This document shows positions 10,895-16,856 of a stretch of DNA of 54,355 nucleotides, one piece after another. The translations under genes and the position numbers were made by a program. The notes beneath the pieces were generated by a model. That model had not been told where the DNA came from. It ran no database searches and worked only from the letters and a program-made list of their open reading frames with translations. The DNA comes from Agromyces albus (GTDB lineage: Bacteria; Actinomycetota; Actinomycetes; Actinomycetales; Microbacteriaceae), in assembly GCF_004134825.1 (NCBI RefSeq), contig NZ_SDPN01000025.1, positions 1-54,355 of the forward strand, given 5' to 3'. Each line of letters starts with the position of its first letter. Positions within the stretch are counted from its first letter, which is position 1.

Positions 10895-11632
10895 ATGGAA
10901 TTGGATTGCATCATGATTCGCCGCCGCACCGCCGACCCGACCCCTCTGCTCATCCGCCGTCTCGTGCAGCTCTTCGTCGGGCTGTTCCTCTACGGCTTCG
11001 GCATCGCGCTCATCGTGCGCGGCGAGCTCGGCGTCGGCCCGTGGGACGTACTCACCCAGGGCATCATGAAGCAGACCGGCCTGAGCTTCGGGCTCATCAC
11101 CGTGCTCATGAGCGGCGTCGTGCTGCTGCTCTGGATCCCCATCCGGCAGAAGCCCGGCTTCGGCACGATCGTGAACTCCCTGCTCGTGGGCCCGGCGGCC
11201 GATGTCGGCCTCTGGCTCATTCCTCCGGGCCTCGACCTCTGGGTGCGCGCCCTACTGCTGCCCGCTGGGATCGTCGTGCTCGCCATCGCGACCGGGCTCT
11301 ACATCGGTGCGCACTTCGGCCCGGGCCCGCGCGACGGCCTCATGACCGGGTTGCACCGCGTCACCGGATGGCGCATCTGGATCGTGCGCACCGGCATCGA
11401 GGTCACCGTGCTCGCCGCCGGCTGGCTGCTCGGCGGCAACGTCGGCATCGGCACGCTCGCCTTCGCCCTGCTCATCGGGCCGCTGTGCGGGTACACGATG
11501 CCGCTCTTTTCGGTGAAGCGCTCCGGCCGGATGCCGGCCGACCGCGTCGGCACGCGCGCGAAGCCGACCGTGCGCGCTCACGCGGCCGAAGCGGTCACCC
11601 TTGCGCCGGCGCCGGGACGCTCGCCCGCCTGA
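10895..11632 (+). CDS. YczE/YitT-like integral membrane protein
   Basis: 245-residue membrane protein with about five hydrophobic segments, including LFVGLFLYGFGIALIVRGEL near the N-terminus followed by GVGPWDVLTQG, a signature of YczE-like proteins. In Bacillus YczE is needed for surfactin synthetase activity, but the biochemical role of the family is unclear. ATG 10895 is preferred because GGGAAGG (10882-10888) is well spaced before it; ATG 10913 is the alternative. The C-terminal 40 residues are polar and Arg/Ala-rich, probably cytoplasmic. Adjacent divergent MocR regulator and the shared AGGCCA array imply joint control. Confidence 0.8.
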   Translation: MELDCIMIRRRTADPTPLLIRRLVQLFVGLFLYGFGIALIVRGELGVGPWDVLTQGIMKQTGLSFGLITVLMSGVVLLLWIPIRQKPGFGTIVNSLLVGPAADVGLWLIPPGLDLWVRALLLPAGIVVLAIATGLYIGAHFGPGPRDGLMTGLHRVTGWRIWIVRTGIEVTVLAAGWLLGGNVGIGTLAFALLIGPLCGYTMPLFSVKRSGRMPADRVGTRAKPTVRAHAAEAVTLAPAPGRSPA

Positions 11633-11683
11633 CCGTCGCCCTTCCGTTCTGCATCGATCCTCATCGCCTGAAAGGAGCCGGCC

Positions 11684-11791
11684 ATGATCGCCACGATGTC
11701 GCTGCTCGCAGCACTCGCACTTGCCGGCATCGCCGCCACGGTCGTCGACTGGGCGCGCGACGGCTATCGCCGAGTGCGCCCACGCACCTGA
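11684..11791 (+). CDS. 35-residue small membrane protein
   Basis: A perfect AAAGGAG lies 8 nt before ATG 11684. The product, starting MIATMSLLAALALAGIAATV, has one hydrophobic helix followed by the basic tail DWARDGYRRVRPRT. It follows yczE by 51 bp and is closed by a strong hairpin at 11796. The DGYRRV ending resembles small unannotated ORFs I associate with Microbacteriaceae, but I cannot assign a function. Too short for most gene callers; the ribosome-binding site and terminator are the main evidence. Confidence 0.6.
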   Translation: MIATMSLLAALALAGIAATVVDWARDGYRRVRPRT

Positions 11792-11795
11792 GTGA

Positions 11796-11843
11796 GCGCG
11801 TTCCAGTGGAGTGACTGAATTCGATCGCTCCACCGGAACGCGC
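11796..11843. terminator. bidirectional terminator hairpin
   Basis: Arms GCGCGTTCCAGTGGAG (11796-11811) and CTCCACCGGAACGCGC (11828-11843) pair with one A-C mismatch around a 16-nt loop, between the convergent small membrane gene and the merR gene. Confidence 0.8.
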
Positions 11844-11859
11844 CCCTCGGCCGCCCCTA

Positions 11860-12621
11860 TCAGAGGTTGCGCTCGGCGTAGACGGTCATCGCGTCGCGCA
11901 CGAACTCGGCGCCGGCCGGACCGCCGTAGTTCGCGCCGAAGCGATCGTCGGCCACGTACATCTCGGCGAGGCCGAGGAAGTACTCCTTCGTCGGGCCGCC
12001 CGCGCCGCCCCCGGGCGTGCCCGGGATGCCGCGCAGCCACTCGAAGTGGCGCTGCGCGAGCGCTTGGGCCTCGTCGCCGGCGGGATCGATGCCGCGCTCG
12101 AACGCCGCGATCCAGTCGGTGCCGAGCGTGGTCGCGCGCTCCCGCCACGCCGCCTTCTCGTCGGCGCTCAAGCCGCGCCACCACGCGTCGCTCTTCGCGT
12201 ACGCATCCTTGCCCCAGCGCTGCTCGACCTCCTCCTTGTACTGGGTGTGGTCGAAGCCGTCGAACATCTGATCTGCCATGAGTCGTTCACCTCCTTCCAA
12301 TGCTCCGATGGTGCGTTCGACCGACGCGATCTGCCGCGCCAGTCGCTCCTGCTCGTTGCGCAGCCACTCGAGGTGGCCGAGCAACGCGTGCTGGGCGCTC
12401 GCCTCGCGGTCGAGCACCTCGGCGATCACCGGCAGGCCGAGGCCGAGGTCGCGCAGCAGCATGATGCGCTGCAGCCGCACGAGCGCCCGGTCGTCGTAGT
12501 AGCGGTAGCCGTTGCCGCCGATGCGGCTCGGCGCAAGAAGGCCGATGTCGTCGTAATGCCGCAACGTGCGGCTCGTCGTGCCGGCGAGCTTCGCGATCTC
12601 CTGGATCGACCAGTCGTCCAC
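11860..12621 (-). CDS. MerR-family regulator with TipAS domain
   Basis: 253-residue activator. Residues 1-75 form the MerR winged helix (IQEIAKLAGTTSRTLRHYDD), residues about 80-120 the dimerisation coil, and about 130-250 a TipAS antibiotic-recognition domain (YKEEVEQRWGKDAYAKSDAW, then FFE/HFEWL-like helices). TipA proteins bind thiopeptides and other cyclic drugs and activate their own promoter. The start is GTG 12621, with AGGAGG 7 nt upstream. The promoter upstream has the 19-bp spacer diagnostic of MerR control, so it is probably self-activated. No target transporter is adjacent. Confidence 0.9.
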   Translation of the reverse strand: MDDWSIQEIAKLAGTTSRTLRHYDDIGLLAPSRIGGNGYRYYDDRALVRLQRIMLLRDLGLGLPVIAEVLDREASAQHALLGHLEWLRNEQERLARQIASVERTIGALEGGERLMADQMFDGFDHTQYKEEVEQRWGKDAYAKSDAWWRGLSADEKAAWRERATTLGTDWIAAFERGIDPAGDEAQALAQRHFEWLRGIPGTPGGGAGGPTKEYFLGLAEMYVADDRFGANYGGPAGAEFVRDAMTVYAERNL

Positions 12622-12690
12622 GACTGCCTCCTCTCGTGTCTCGTGTCTCGTGTCTCGCGACCGACGAGGCCGTTCAGCCTCGCGAAAGCC

Positions 12691-12721
12691 ACGCTAGAGG
12701 TTGACGCTGCGTCAAGGTCAA
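12691..12721 (-). promoter_or_regulatory. MerR-type promoter with 19-bp spacer
   Basis: On the minus strand, -35 TTGACC (12716-12721) and -10 TAGCGT (12691-12696) are separated by exactly 19 bp. The spacer holds the perfect 15-nt palindrome TTGACGCAGCGTCAA (12701-12715). Over-long spacers occupied by a dyad are the hallmark of MerR-activated promoters. Confidence 0.8.
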
Positions 12722-12860
12722 GTAGCGAATCTGCTCCCAGTCCGGCGTTCGCGGGGCGCAATTCCGGATTCGCAGGCAACACGCCGTATCAGGCGTCGCC
12801 GCCGCGGCGAGTCGCCGTGCGCATCCGGAGTTCTGCACGCAGGCCGCACTTGCGCCGATG

Positions 12861-12906
12861 CAAGACGCGATATATCGTGTTCACAGACAAGACGCGATAT
12901 ATCGCG
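12861..12906. promoter_or_regulatory. twin operator sites of the DUF4097-PadR operon
   Basis: CAAGACGCGATATATCG occurs exactly twice, at 12861-12877 and 12888-12904, 27 bp apart. The cores CGATATATCG are palindromes, and the second copy extends to the perfect 14-mer CGCGATATATCGCG (12893-12906). The sites lie 55-100 bp before the operon start and probably cover its -10 region. The PadR regulator encoded in the operon is the natural ligand. The rest of 12622-12961 holds the merR promoter and nothing else I recognise. Confidence 0.7.
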
Positions 12907-12961
12907 AGAGGGCACGGATGCTGCGGCATCCGCTTCCCGCACCAACGAAGGAGTACACGAC

Positions 12962-13825
12962 ATGGCCATCGAGAAATGGGTCATCGCCCCCGGCGAATCC
13001 CGGGTCATCGACCTCGAACTCGTACGCAAGCTGAAGGCGAGCCTCATCGGCGGCAAGATCGACGTGATCGCCCACGACGAGCCCGGCGCGCGGGTCGAGA
13101 TCTCGAACGTCACGGGCAAGGAGCTCTTGGTGCAGATCGACGGCGACTCGCTCGAGATCGACCACCCGCAACTCCGCTGGGACAACTTCATCGAGGCCTT
13201 CAAGGGCTTCGTCGGCAGCGCGAAGGCCGACGTCTCGATCCTCGCCCCGCGCGATGTCGCGATGAAGCTCGGCGTGGTCTCGGGCAACGGCCTCGTCTCG
13301 GGCTTCACGGGCGACGGCAGGTTCAGCACGGTTTCGGGCGACTTCGTGCTCGACGACCACGAGGGCGACGTCGAGCTCTCGAGCGTGAGCGGCGAGCTCT
13401 CGGCCGGCAACCACGTCGGCCGCATCACGGCGCACAGCGTTTCGGGCGACATCGTCGCGACGGGCGAGATCACCACGTTCAACGCCGACACCGTGTCGGG
13501 CAACATGATCGTCGACACCCAGGGCACGCCCAACCGCATCGACACGAACACCGTCGCGGGCGACCTCACCGTGCGCTTCGCCGCCGGATCGGGCGCGCGC
13601 TACCGCATCAACACGGTCGGCGGAACGGTGCTGCTCGACGACATGTCGGTGAAGGGCATGTTCGGCAAGGGGTTCGAGCGCATCGTCGGGGAGCTCGCGG
13701 GCACGTGGCTCGACCTCGGCGCCAACAGCGTCTCGGGCAACATCTCCGTCATGCGCCGTGAGGCCCCGGCGAGTGCGGGAACGACCGGCGACGCGGGATC
13801 GGCGAACGGCGAGGCATCCGAATGA
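12962..13825 (+). CDS. DUF4097 beta-strand repeat protein
   Basis: 287-residue protein of the DUF4097 (putative adhesin-like beta-helix) family. Short repeated strands with the recurring phrase V-S-G (GVVSGNG, STVSGDF, SSVSGEL, HSVSGDI, DTVSGNM, NSVSGNI) spaced about 18-22 residues run through most of the protein, consistent with a right-handed beta-solenoid. No signal peptide or membrane helix is visible, so it appears cytoplasmic. AAGGAG precedes ATG 12962. It overlaps the padR start by 4 bp (ATGA), so the two are co-translated. Function unknown; the PadR partnership suggests an envelope- or stress-sensing module. Confidence 0.85.
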   Translation: MAIEKWVIAPGESRVIDLELVRKLKASLIGGKIDVIAHDEPGARVEISNVTGKELLVQIDGDSLEIDHPQLRWDNFIEAFKGFVGSAKADVSILAPRDVAMKLGVVSGNGLVSGFTGDGRFSTVSGDFVLDDHEGDVELSSVSGELSAGNHVGRITAHSVSGDIVATGEITTFNADTVSGNMIVDTQGTPNRIDTNTVAGDLTVRFAAGSGARYRINTVGGTVLLDDMSVKGMFGKGFERIVGELAGTWLDLGANSVSGNISVMRREAPASAGTTGDAGSANGEASE

Positions 13826-14436
13826 CCCCGCCAGTCTTCGCCCACGGGAGCCTCAGGCTCTACCTCCTCGCCCTGCTCGACGAGCAGCCCCGGCACGGCT
13901 ACGAGCTCATCCAGGCACTCTCCGATCGCTTCGGCGGCACCTACAGCCCGAGCGCCGGCACGATCTACCCGCGCCTCTCGAAGCTCGAGGAGGAGGGGCT
14001 CGTCACGAAGTCCGCCGATGGCCGCAAGACGGTCTACGAGATCACGGATGCCGGTCGCGCAGAGCTCGAGGCGCGCCGGCACGAGCTCGACGCCATCGAA
14101 GACGAGGTCACCGATTCGGTGCGCCGCCTCGCCGACGGCGTGCGAGCCGAGGTCGACGAGGCCATGCGCTCGTTGCGCGCCGAGCTCGCGAGTGCCGCCC
14201 GCGAGGCCAAGCGCGCCGCGAAGTCGGCGACGACCGCGACCATGAACCTCAGCTCCGAATCGAATCGGGCGCTGCACGAGGCCGAGCTCGCGATCAACGA
14301 GTTCCGCCAGCAGCTCCGCACCGACCTGCGCACGCACGCGCACCGCGGCCGGGTGAGCCCCGAGTCGGTGACCCTGCTGAAGGCCAGGCTCGCGCAAGTG
14401 CGGGCCGACGTGCTCGCGACGCTCGCCGAGCGCTGA
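13822..14436 (+). CDS. PadR-family transcriptional regulator
   Basis: 204-residue regulator. Residues about 8-80 are the PadR winged helix (LRLYLLALLDEQPRHGYELI, then TYSPSAGTIYPRLSKLEEEG and the DGRKTVYEIT wing). The C-terminal 120 residues are long Ala/Glu/Arg-rich helices, probably a coiled-coil dimerisation region longer than in minimal PadR proteins. It overlaps the DUF4097 gene by 4 bp. The twin CGATATATCG sites upstream of the operon are its likely autoregulatory operators. A 17-bp-stem terminator follows directly. Confidence 0.92.
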   Translation: MTPPVFAHGSLRLYLLALLDEQPRHGYELIQALSDRFGGTYSPSAGTIYPRLSKLEEEGLVTKSADGRKTVYEITDAGRAELEARRHELDAIEDEVTDSVRRLADGVRAEVDEAMRSLRAELASAAREAKRAAKSATTATMNLSSESNRALHEAELAINEFRQQLRTDLRTHAHRGRVSPESVTLLKARLAQVRADVLATLAER

Positions 14437-14441
14437 ACCCG

Positions 14442-14483
14442 GTGCACGCGGCATCCGTTGTGATCGACGGATGCCGCGTGCAC
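14442..14483 (+). terminator. terminator with 17-bp perfect stem
   Basis: Arms GTGCACGCGGCATCCGT and ACGGATGCCGCGTGCAC are fully complementary with an 8-nt loop. The stem contains the window-wide word GGCATCC/GGATGCC as an inverted pair. Confidence 0.88.
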
Positions 14484-14512
14484 ATGTCGGTGCGGCGTGC
14501 TTTCATGGGCGC

Positions 14513-15028
14513 ATGCCCGACGTGACCCTCCTGCCGTGGTCGGAGGACGACCTCGACCTCCTGCGCCGCAGCAACACCCACGAGCTCATGGACCAGCTCG
14601 GCGGTCCTGAGAACGACGAGCAGCTCCGAGCGCGGCACGAGCGGTACCTGCGCATGTGGCGCGAGGGCACGGGGTTCCAGTTCCGCATCGTGATCCCGGG
14701 GCATCCCGAGGGCGTCGGCACCATCGGATACTGGCGCCGCGACGAGGAGGGCGTGCCGGTGCTCGAGGCGGGGTGGTCGGTCGAATCCGAGTATCGCGGC
14801 CAAGGCATCGCGCCCGCCGCGGTGGTCGCGATGCTCGACGTCGCGCGGGCCGCCGGTGAGACGCTCCCCGTGCACGCCTACCCTCGCGTCGACAACCCGG
14901 CGTCGAACGCCGTCTGCCGCAAGGCGGGCTTCACCCTGCTCGGCGAGGTCGACTTCGAGATCACGCCGGGCCTGATCCTGCATACGAACGACTGGGTCGT
15001 CGGGCTCGCCGATCGCCCGCTCGCCTAG
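14513..15028 (+). CDS. GNAT-family N-acetyltransferase (RimJ/RimL-like)
   Basis: 171-residue acetyl-CoA-dependent acyltransferase. The acetyl-CoA pyrophosphate loop is RGQGIA at residues 95-100, following the beta-strand AGWSVESEY. The asparagine-rich NPASNAVCRKAGF segment near residues 128-140 is the conserved region that packs on CoA. ATG 14513 gives a start two residues before the first strand; the upstream in-frame ATG lies inside the terminator stem. The substrate (protein N-terminus, aminoglycoside or small amine) cannot be told. It sits alone between a terminator and the fluoride-channel genes. Confidence 0.88.
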   Translation: MPDVTLLPWSEDDLDLLRRSNTHELMDQLGGPENDEQLRARHERYLRMWREGTGFQFRIVIPGHPEGVGTIGYWRRDEEGVPVLEAGWSVESEYRGQGIAPAAVVAMLDVARAAGETLPVHAYPRVDNPASNAVCRKAGFTLLGEVDFEITPGLILHTNDWVVGLADRPLA

Positions 15029-15037
15029 TCTCGAGGG

Positions 15038-15457
15038 GTGCGCGCGTATCTCGCCGTCGCCGTCGGCGGACTCATCGGCACCGGGCTCAGGCTCGGATTC
15101 GACCTCGCGTTCCCGCACGCCGACGGCGAACTGCCCGTCGAGACCTTCGTCGTGAACCTGTTCGGCTCCTTCGCCCTCGGGTGGCTCGTCGGCGGGCTCT
15201 GGACCCGGCCCGGCACGCCCACGTGGCTGAAGGCGGGCCTCGGCTCCGGCCTCATCGGCTCCTTCACGACCCTGTCGGCGGTGATGGTCTCGCTCATCGC
15301 CCTCACAGGCGCGGGAGAGCTGTGGCTCGGCGTGCTCTACCTGTTCGTCTCGGTCGTCGGCGGCCTGGCGCTCGCGGCGGCAGGGCTGCGCATCGGCTCG
15401 ATCATCGCGCACCGCCCGATGCCCACCGAGGTCACCGACGCCGGAGAGACGCTGTGA
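15038..15457 (+). CDS. crcB: fluoride channel subunit Fluc/CrcB 1
   Basis: 139-residue, four-helix fluoride-specific channel subunit. It has the pore Asn40 in FVVNLFGSFALG and the GSFTTLS motif (residues 74-80), where Phe-box and hydroxyl residues line the fluoride path. Start GTG 15038: TAGTCT (15026-15031) lies 6 nt before it, so the transcript is probably leaderless, which also leaves no room for a fluoride riboswitch. Its stop overlaps the start of a second crcB gene. Paired subunits of opposite topology form the heterodimeric channel common in Gram-positives. Confidence 0.92.
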   Translation: MRAYLAVAVGGLIGTGLRLGFDLAFPHADGELPVETFVVNLFGSFALGWLVGGLWTRPGTPTWLKAGLGSGLIGSFTTLSAVMVSLIALTGAGELWLGVLYLFVSVVGGLALAAAGLRIGSIIAHRPMPTEVTDAGETL

Positions 15458-15822
15458 CCCCGCTCGTCGTGGCCGCGGTGCTCGGCGCGGGCGCGGTGGG
15501 CGCGGTGCTCCGGTACGCGCTCGCGCGGGCCTTCCCGGTGCGGCCCGGTCACTTGCCCGGCGGCATCCTCATCGTCAACGTGCTGGGGTCGGCGCTCGCC
15601 GGCGCGCTCATCGGGGTGGCCGAGCGCGCCGCCCTCGACGCTGATCTGCGCCTCGTGCTCGTCACGGGCTTCTGCGGCGGACTCACGACGTTCAGCACGT
15701 GGAGCGTCGAGACGATCGAGCTGTTCGACGGCGGGCGATGGCGCGCCGCGATCCTCAACGTCGTCGTGACGCTCGCCCTCGGCATCGCGGCGGCCGCGGG
15801 CATGTACCTCGCCTTCCGCTGA
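15454..15822 (+). CDS. crcB: fluoride channel subunit Fluc/CrcB 2
   Basis: 122-residue partner subunit with GILIVNVLGSALAG (Asn42) and GFCGGLTTFSTW (72-83), the two most conserved Fluc motifs. Start GTG 15454 overlaps the preceding stop as GTGA, implying translational coupling and 1:1 synthesis. It lacks the long C-terminal extension of its partner. The pair protects against fluoride by passive export. A terminator follows 4 bp after the stop. Confidence 0.92.
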   Translation: MTPLVVAAVLGAGAVGAVLRYALARAFPVRPGHLPGGILIVNVLGSALAGALIGVAERAALDADLRLVLVTGFCGGLTTFSTWSVETIELFDGGRWRAAILNVVVTLALGIAAAAGMYLAFR

Positions 15823-15825
15823 GGG

Positions 15826-15864
15826 TGAGCGGATGCCGCAGCGCGTGGCCGCGGCATTCGCTCA
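15826..15864. terminator. bidirectional terminator with GGATGCCGC stem
   Basis: Arms TGAGCGGATGCCGC and GCGGCATTCGCTCA form a 14-bp stem with one G-U wobble and an 11-nt loop between convergent crcB and copC genes. Confidence 0.82.
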
Positions 15865-15872
15865 TCGTCTGC

Positions 15873-16550
15873 TCAGGCCGCGTTGCGGCGGCGACGGCGG
15901 CGCACTTCCGACGTGATGATGCCGGCGATGAGCGCCGCAACGAGGAGCGAGCCCGCGACGATGGCGACGACGAGCCAGACGCCCGCATCGGATGCCGCGG
16001 CGTCATCGGCCTGCTCGTCGGTGCCGCCGTTCTCGCCGTCGGCATCGGCGCCGTCGGCGTCGTCGGTGTGCGGCGGCTGCTCCTCCCACACGCCGGTGGC
16101 CTCGGCGCCGACGCCGAAGTCGATCGTGCCCTCGATGGGGTGACCGTCTGACGAGACGGCGCGCCAGCGCACCTGGTAGTCGCCGCTGAGATCGGCGGGG
16201 AGCTCGACGGTCACCTCGGATCCCGCGATCACGGGCTCCTCCACCGAGATCTCCTCGCCGTGGTGGTCGACCACGACGACGGTGGTGCCGACCTCGATGA
16301 TGTCGTTCGAGAAGCTGAGGCCGATGGCCTCAGGCGAGGCGTCGAGCACCTCGCCCTGCTCGGGGCTCGAGCCGATGAGCTCGTCGTGGGCGAGGGCGGG
16401 CGACGTGTCGGCGAGAGCGAAGAGCGCTGCGGCGGTGAGCGCAGCACCGGCGAGCACGAGCGCGCGCAGGCGGCGTGCGCGGTCGGCGGGGGCGTCGGCG
16501 CTGGTCGCCATCGAGGTCGCGGCGGTCGAGATGGGGGTTTCGTTGGTCAT
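15873..16550 (-). CDS. CopC-family copper-binding membrane-anchored protein
   Basis: 225-residue exported protein. A signal helix (residues 30-54) is followed by AHDELIGSSPEQGEVL; cleavage after Ala54 would place His55 at the mature N-terminus, the Cu(II) ligand of CopC proteins, with Asp135 and His137 in SSDGHPIEG completing the site. The Ig-like CopC domain covers 55-150. An acidic Asp/Gly linker leads to one C-terminal membrane helix (about 187-210) and the tail RRRRRRNAA. So the domain is tethered outside the membrane. No CopD follows. ATG 16550 has only a weak GAGGAA sequence upstream. Confidence 0.88.
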   Translation of the reverse strand: MTNETPISTAATSMATSADAPADRARRLRALVLAGAALTAAALFALADTSPALAHDELIGSSPEQGEVLDASPEAIGLSFSNDIIEVGTTVVVVDHHGEEISVEEPVIAGSEVTVELPADLSGDYQVRWRAVSSDGHPIEGTIDFGVGAEATGVWEEQPPHTDDADGADADGENGGTDEQADDAAASDAGVWLVVAIVAGSLLVAALIAGIITSEVRRRRRRNAA

Positions 16551-16820
16551 GTGTAAGGGAGTTCCTCTCCTCGTGCCCGGGGGTTTGTGCCGGCGGTGCG
16601 CGACGCGGGTGAATGTGCGCTGCGCGGCCGTGCCGGGGCATCCGGCTCCTGGCTCGCGATCACGGCGAGCGCCGTGCGCACGGGAGTCGAGCGGAGGGCG
16701 ACCGACGCGGTGGCAGCACCACGCGCGAGCTGCGTCGCACGGTTCACGTCAGGCCCCCGGAGTGAGTTCGGAAATCGGCTCAACTCTAGCAACGGCGGAA
16801 TCCGTCGCTGATCAGCCGAC
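16551..16820. other. non-coding gap between copC and the K+ transporter
   Basis: The 306-bp gap to 16857 has no ORF I believe. It contains the palindrome GCTGATCAGC at 16807-16816 just upstream of the -35 element of the next gene, a possible operator, and presumably the copC promoter and leader. Confidence 0.5.
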
Positions 16821-16848
16821 TTGACTCCCAGCGCAACAGGAGTAGTGT
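16821..16848 (+). promoter_or_regulatory. sigma-70-type promoter of the K+ transporter gene
   Basis: TTGACT at 16821-16826, 16-bp spacer, TAGTGT at 16843-16848, then 8 nt to GTG 16857. The transcript would have almost no leader, so a c-di-AMP riboswitch, common before related genes, is absent. Confidence 0.65.
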
Positions 16849-16856
16849 CATCCGCC

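Noticed and set aside
15005..15037. Fluoride riboswitch before crcB
   Set aside because: The -10 is 6 nt before the start codon and the preceding gene ends 9 bp before it, leaving no leader.
16587..16811. 74-residue plus-strand ORF between copC and the K+ transporter
   Set aside because: No SD, Arg/Ala/Ser-rich random-looking product, and it runs into the transporter promoter region.
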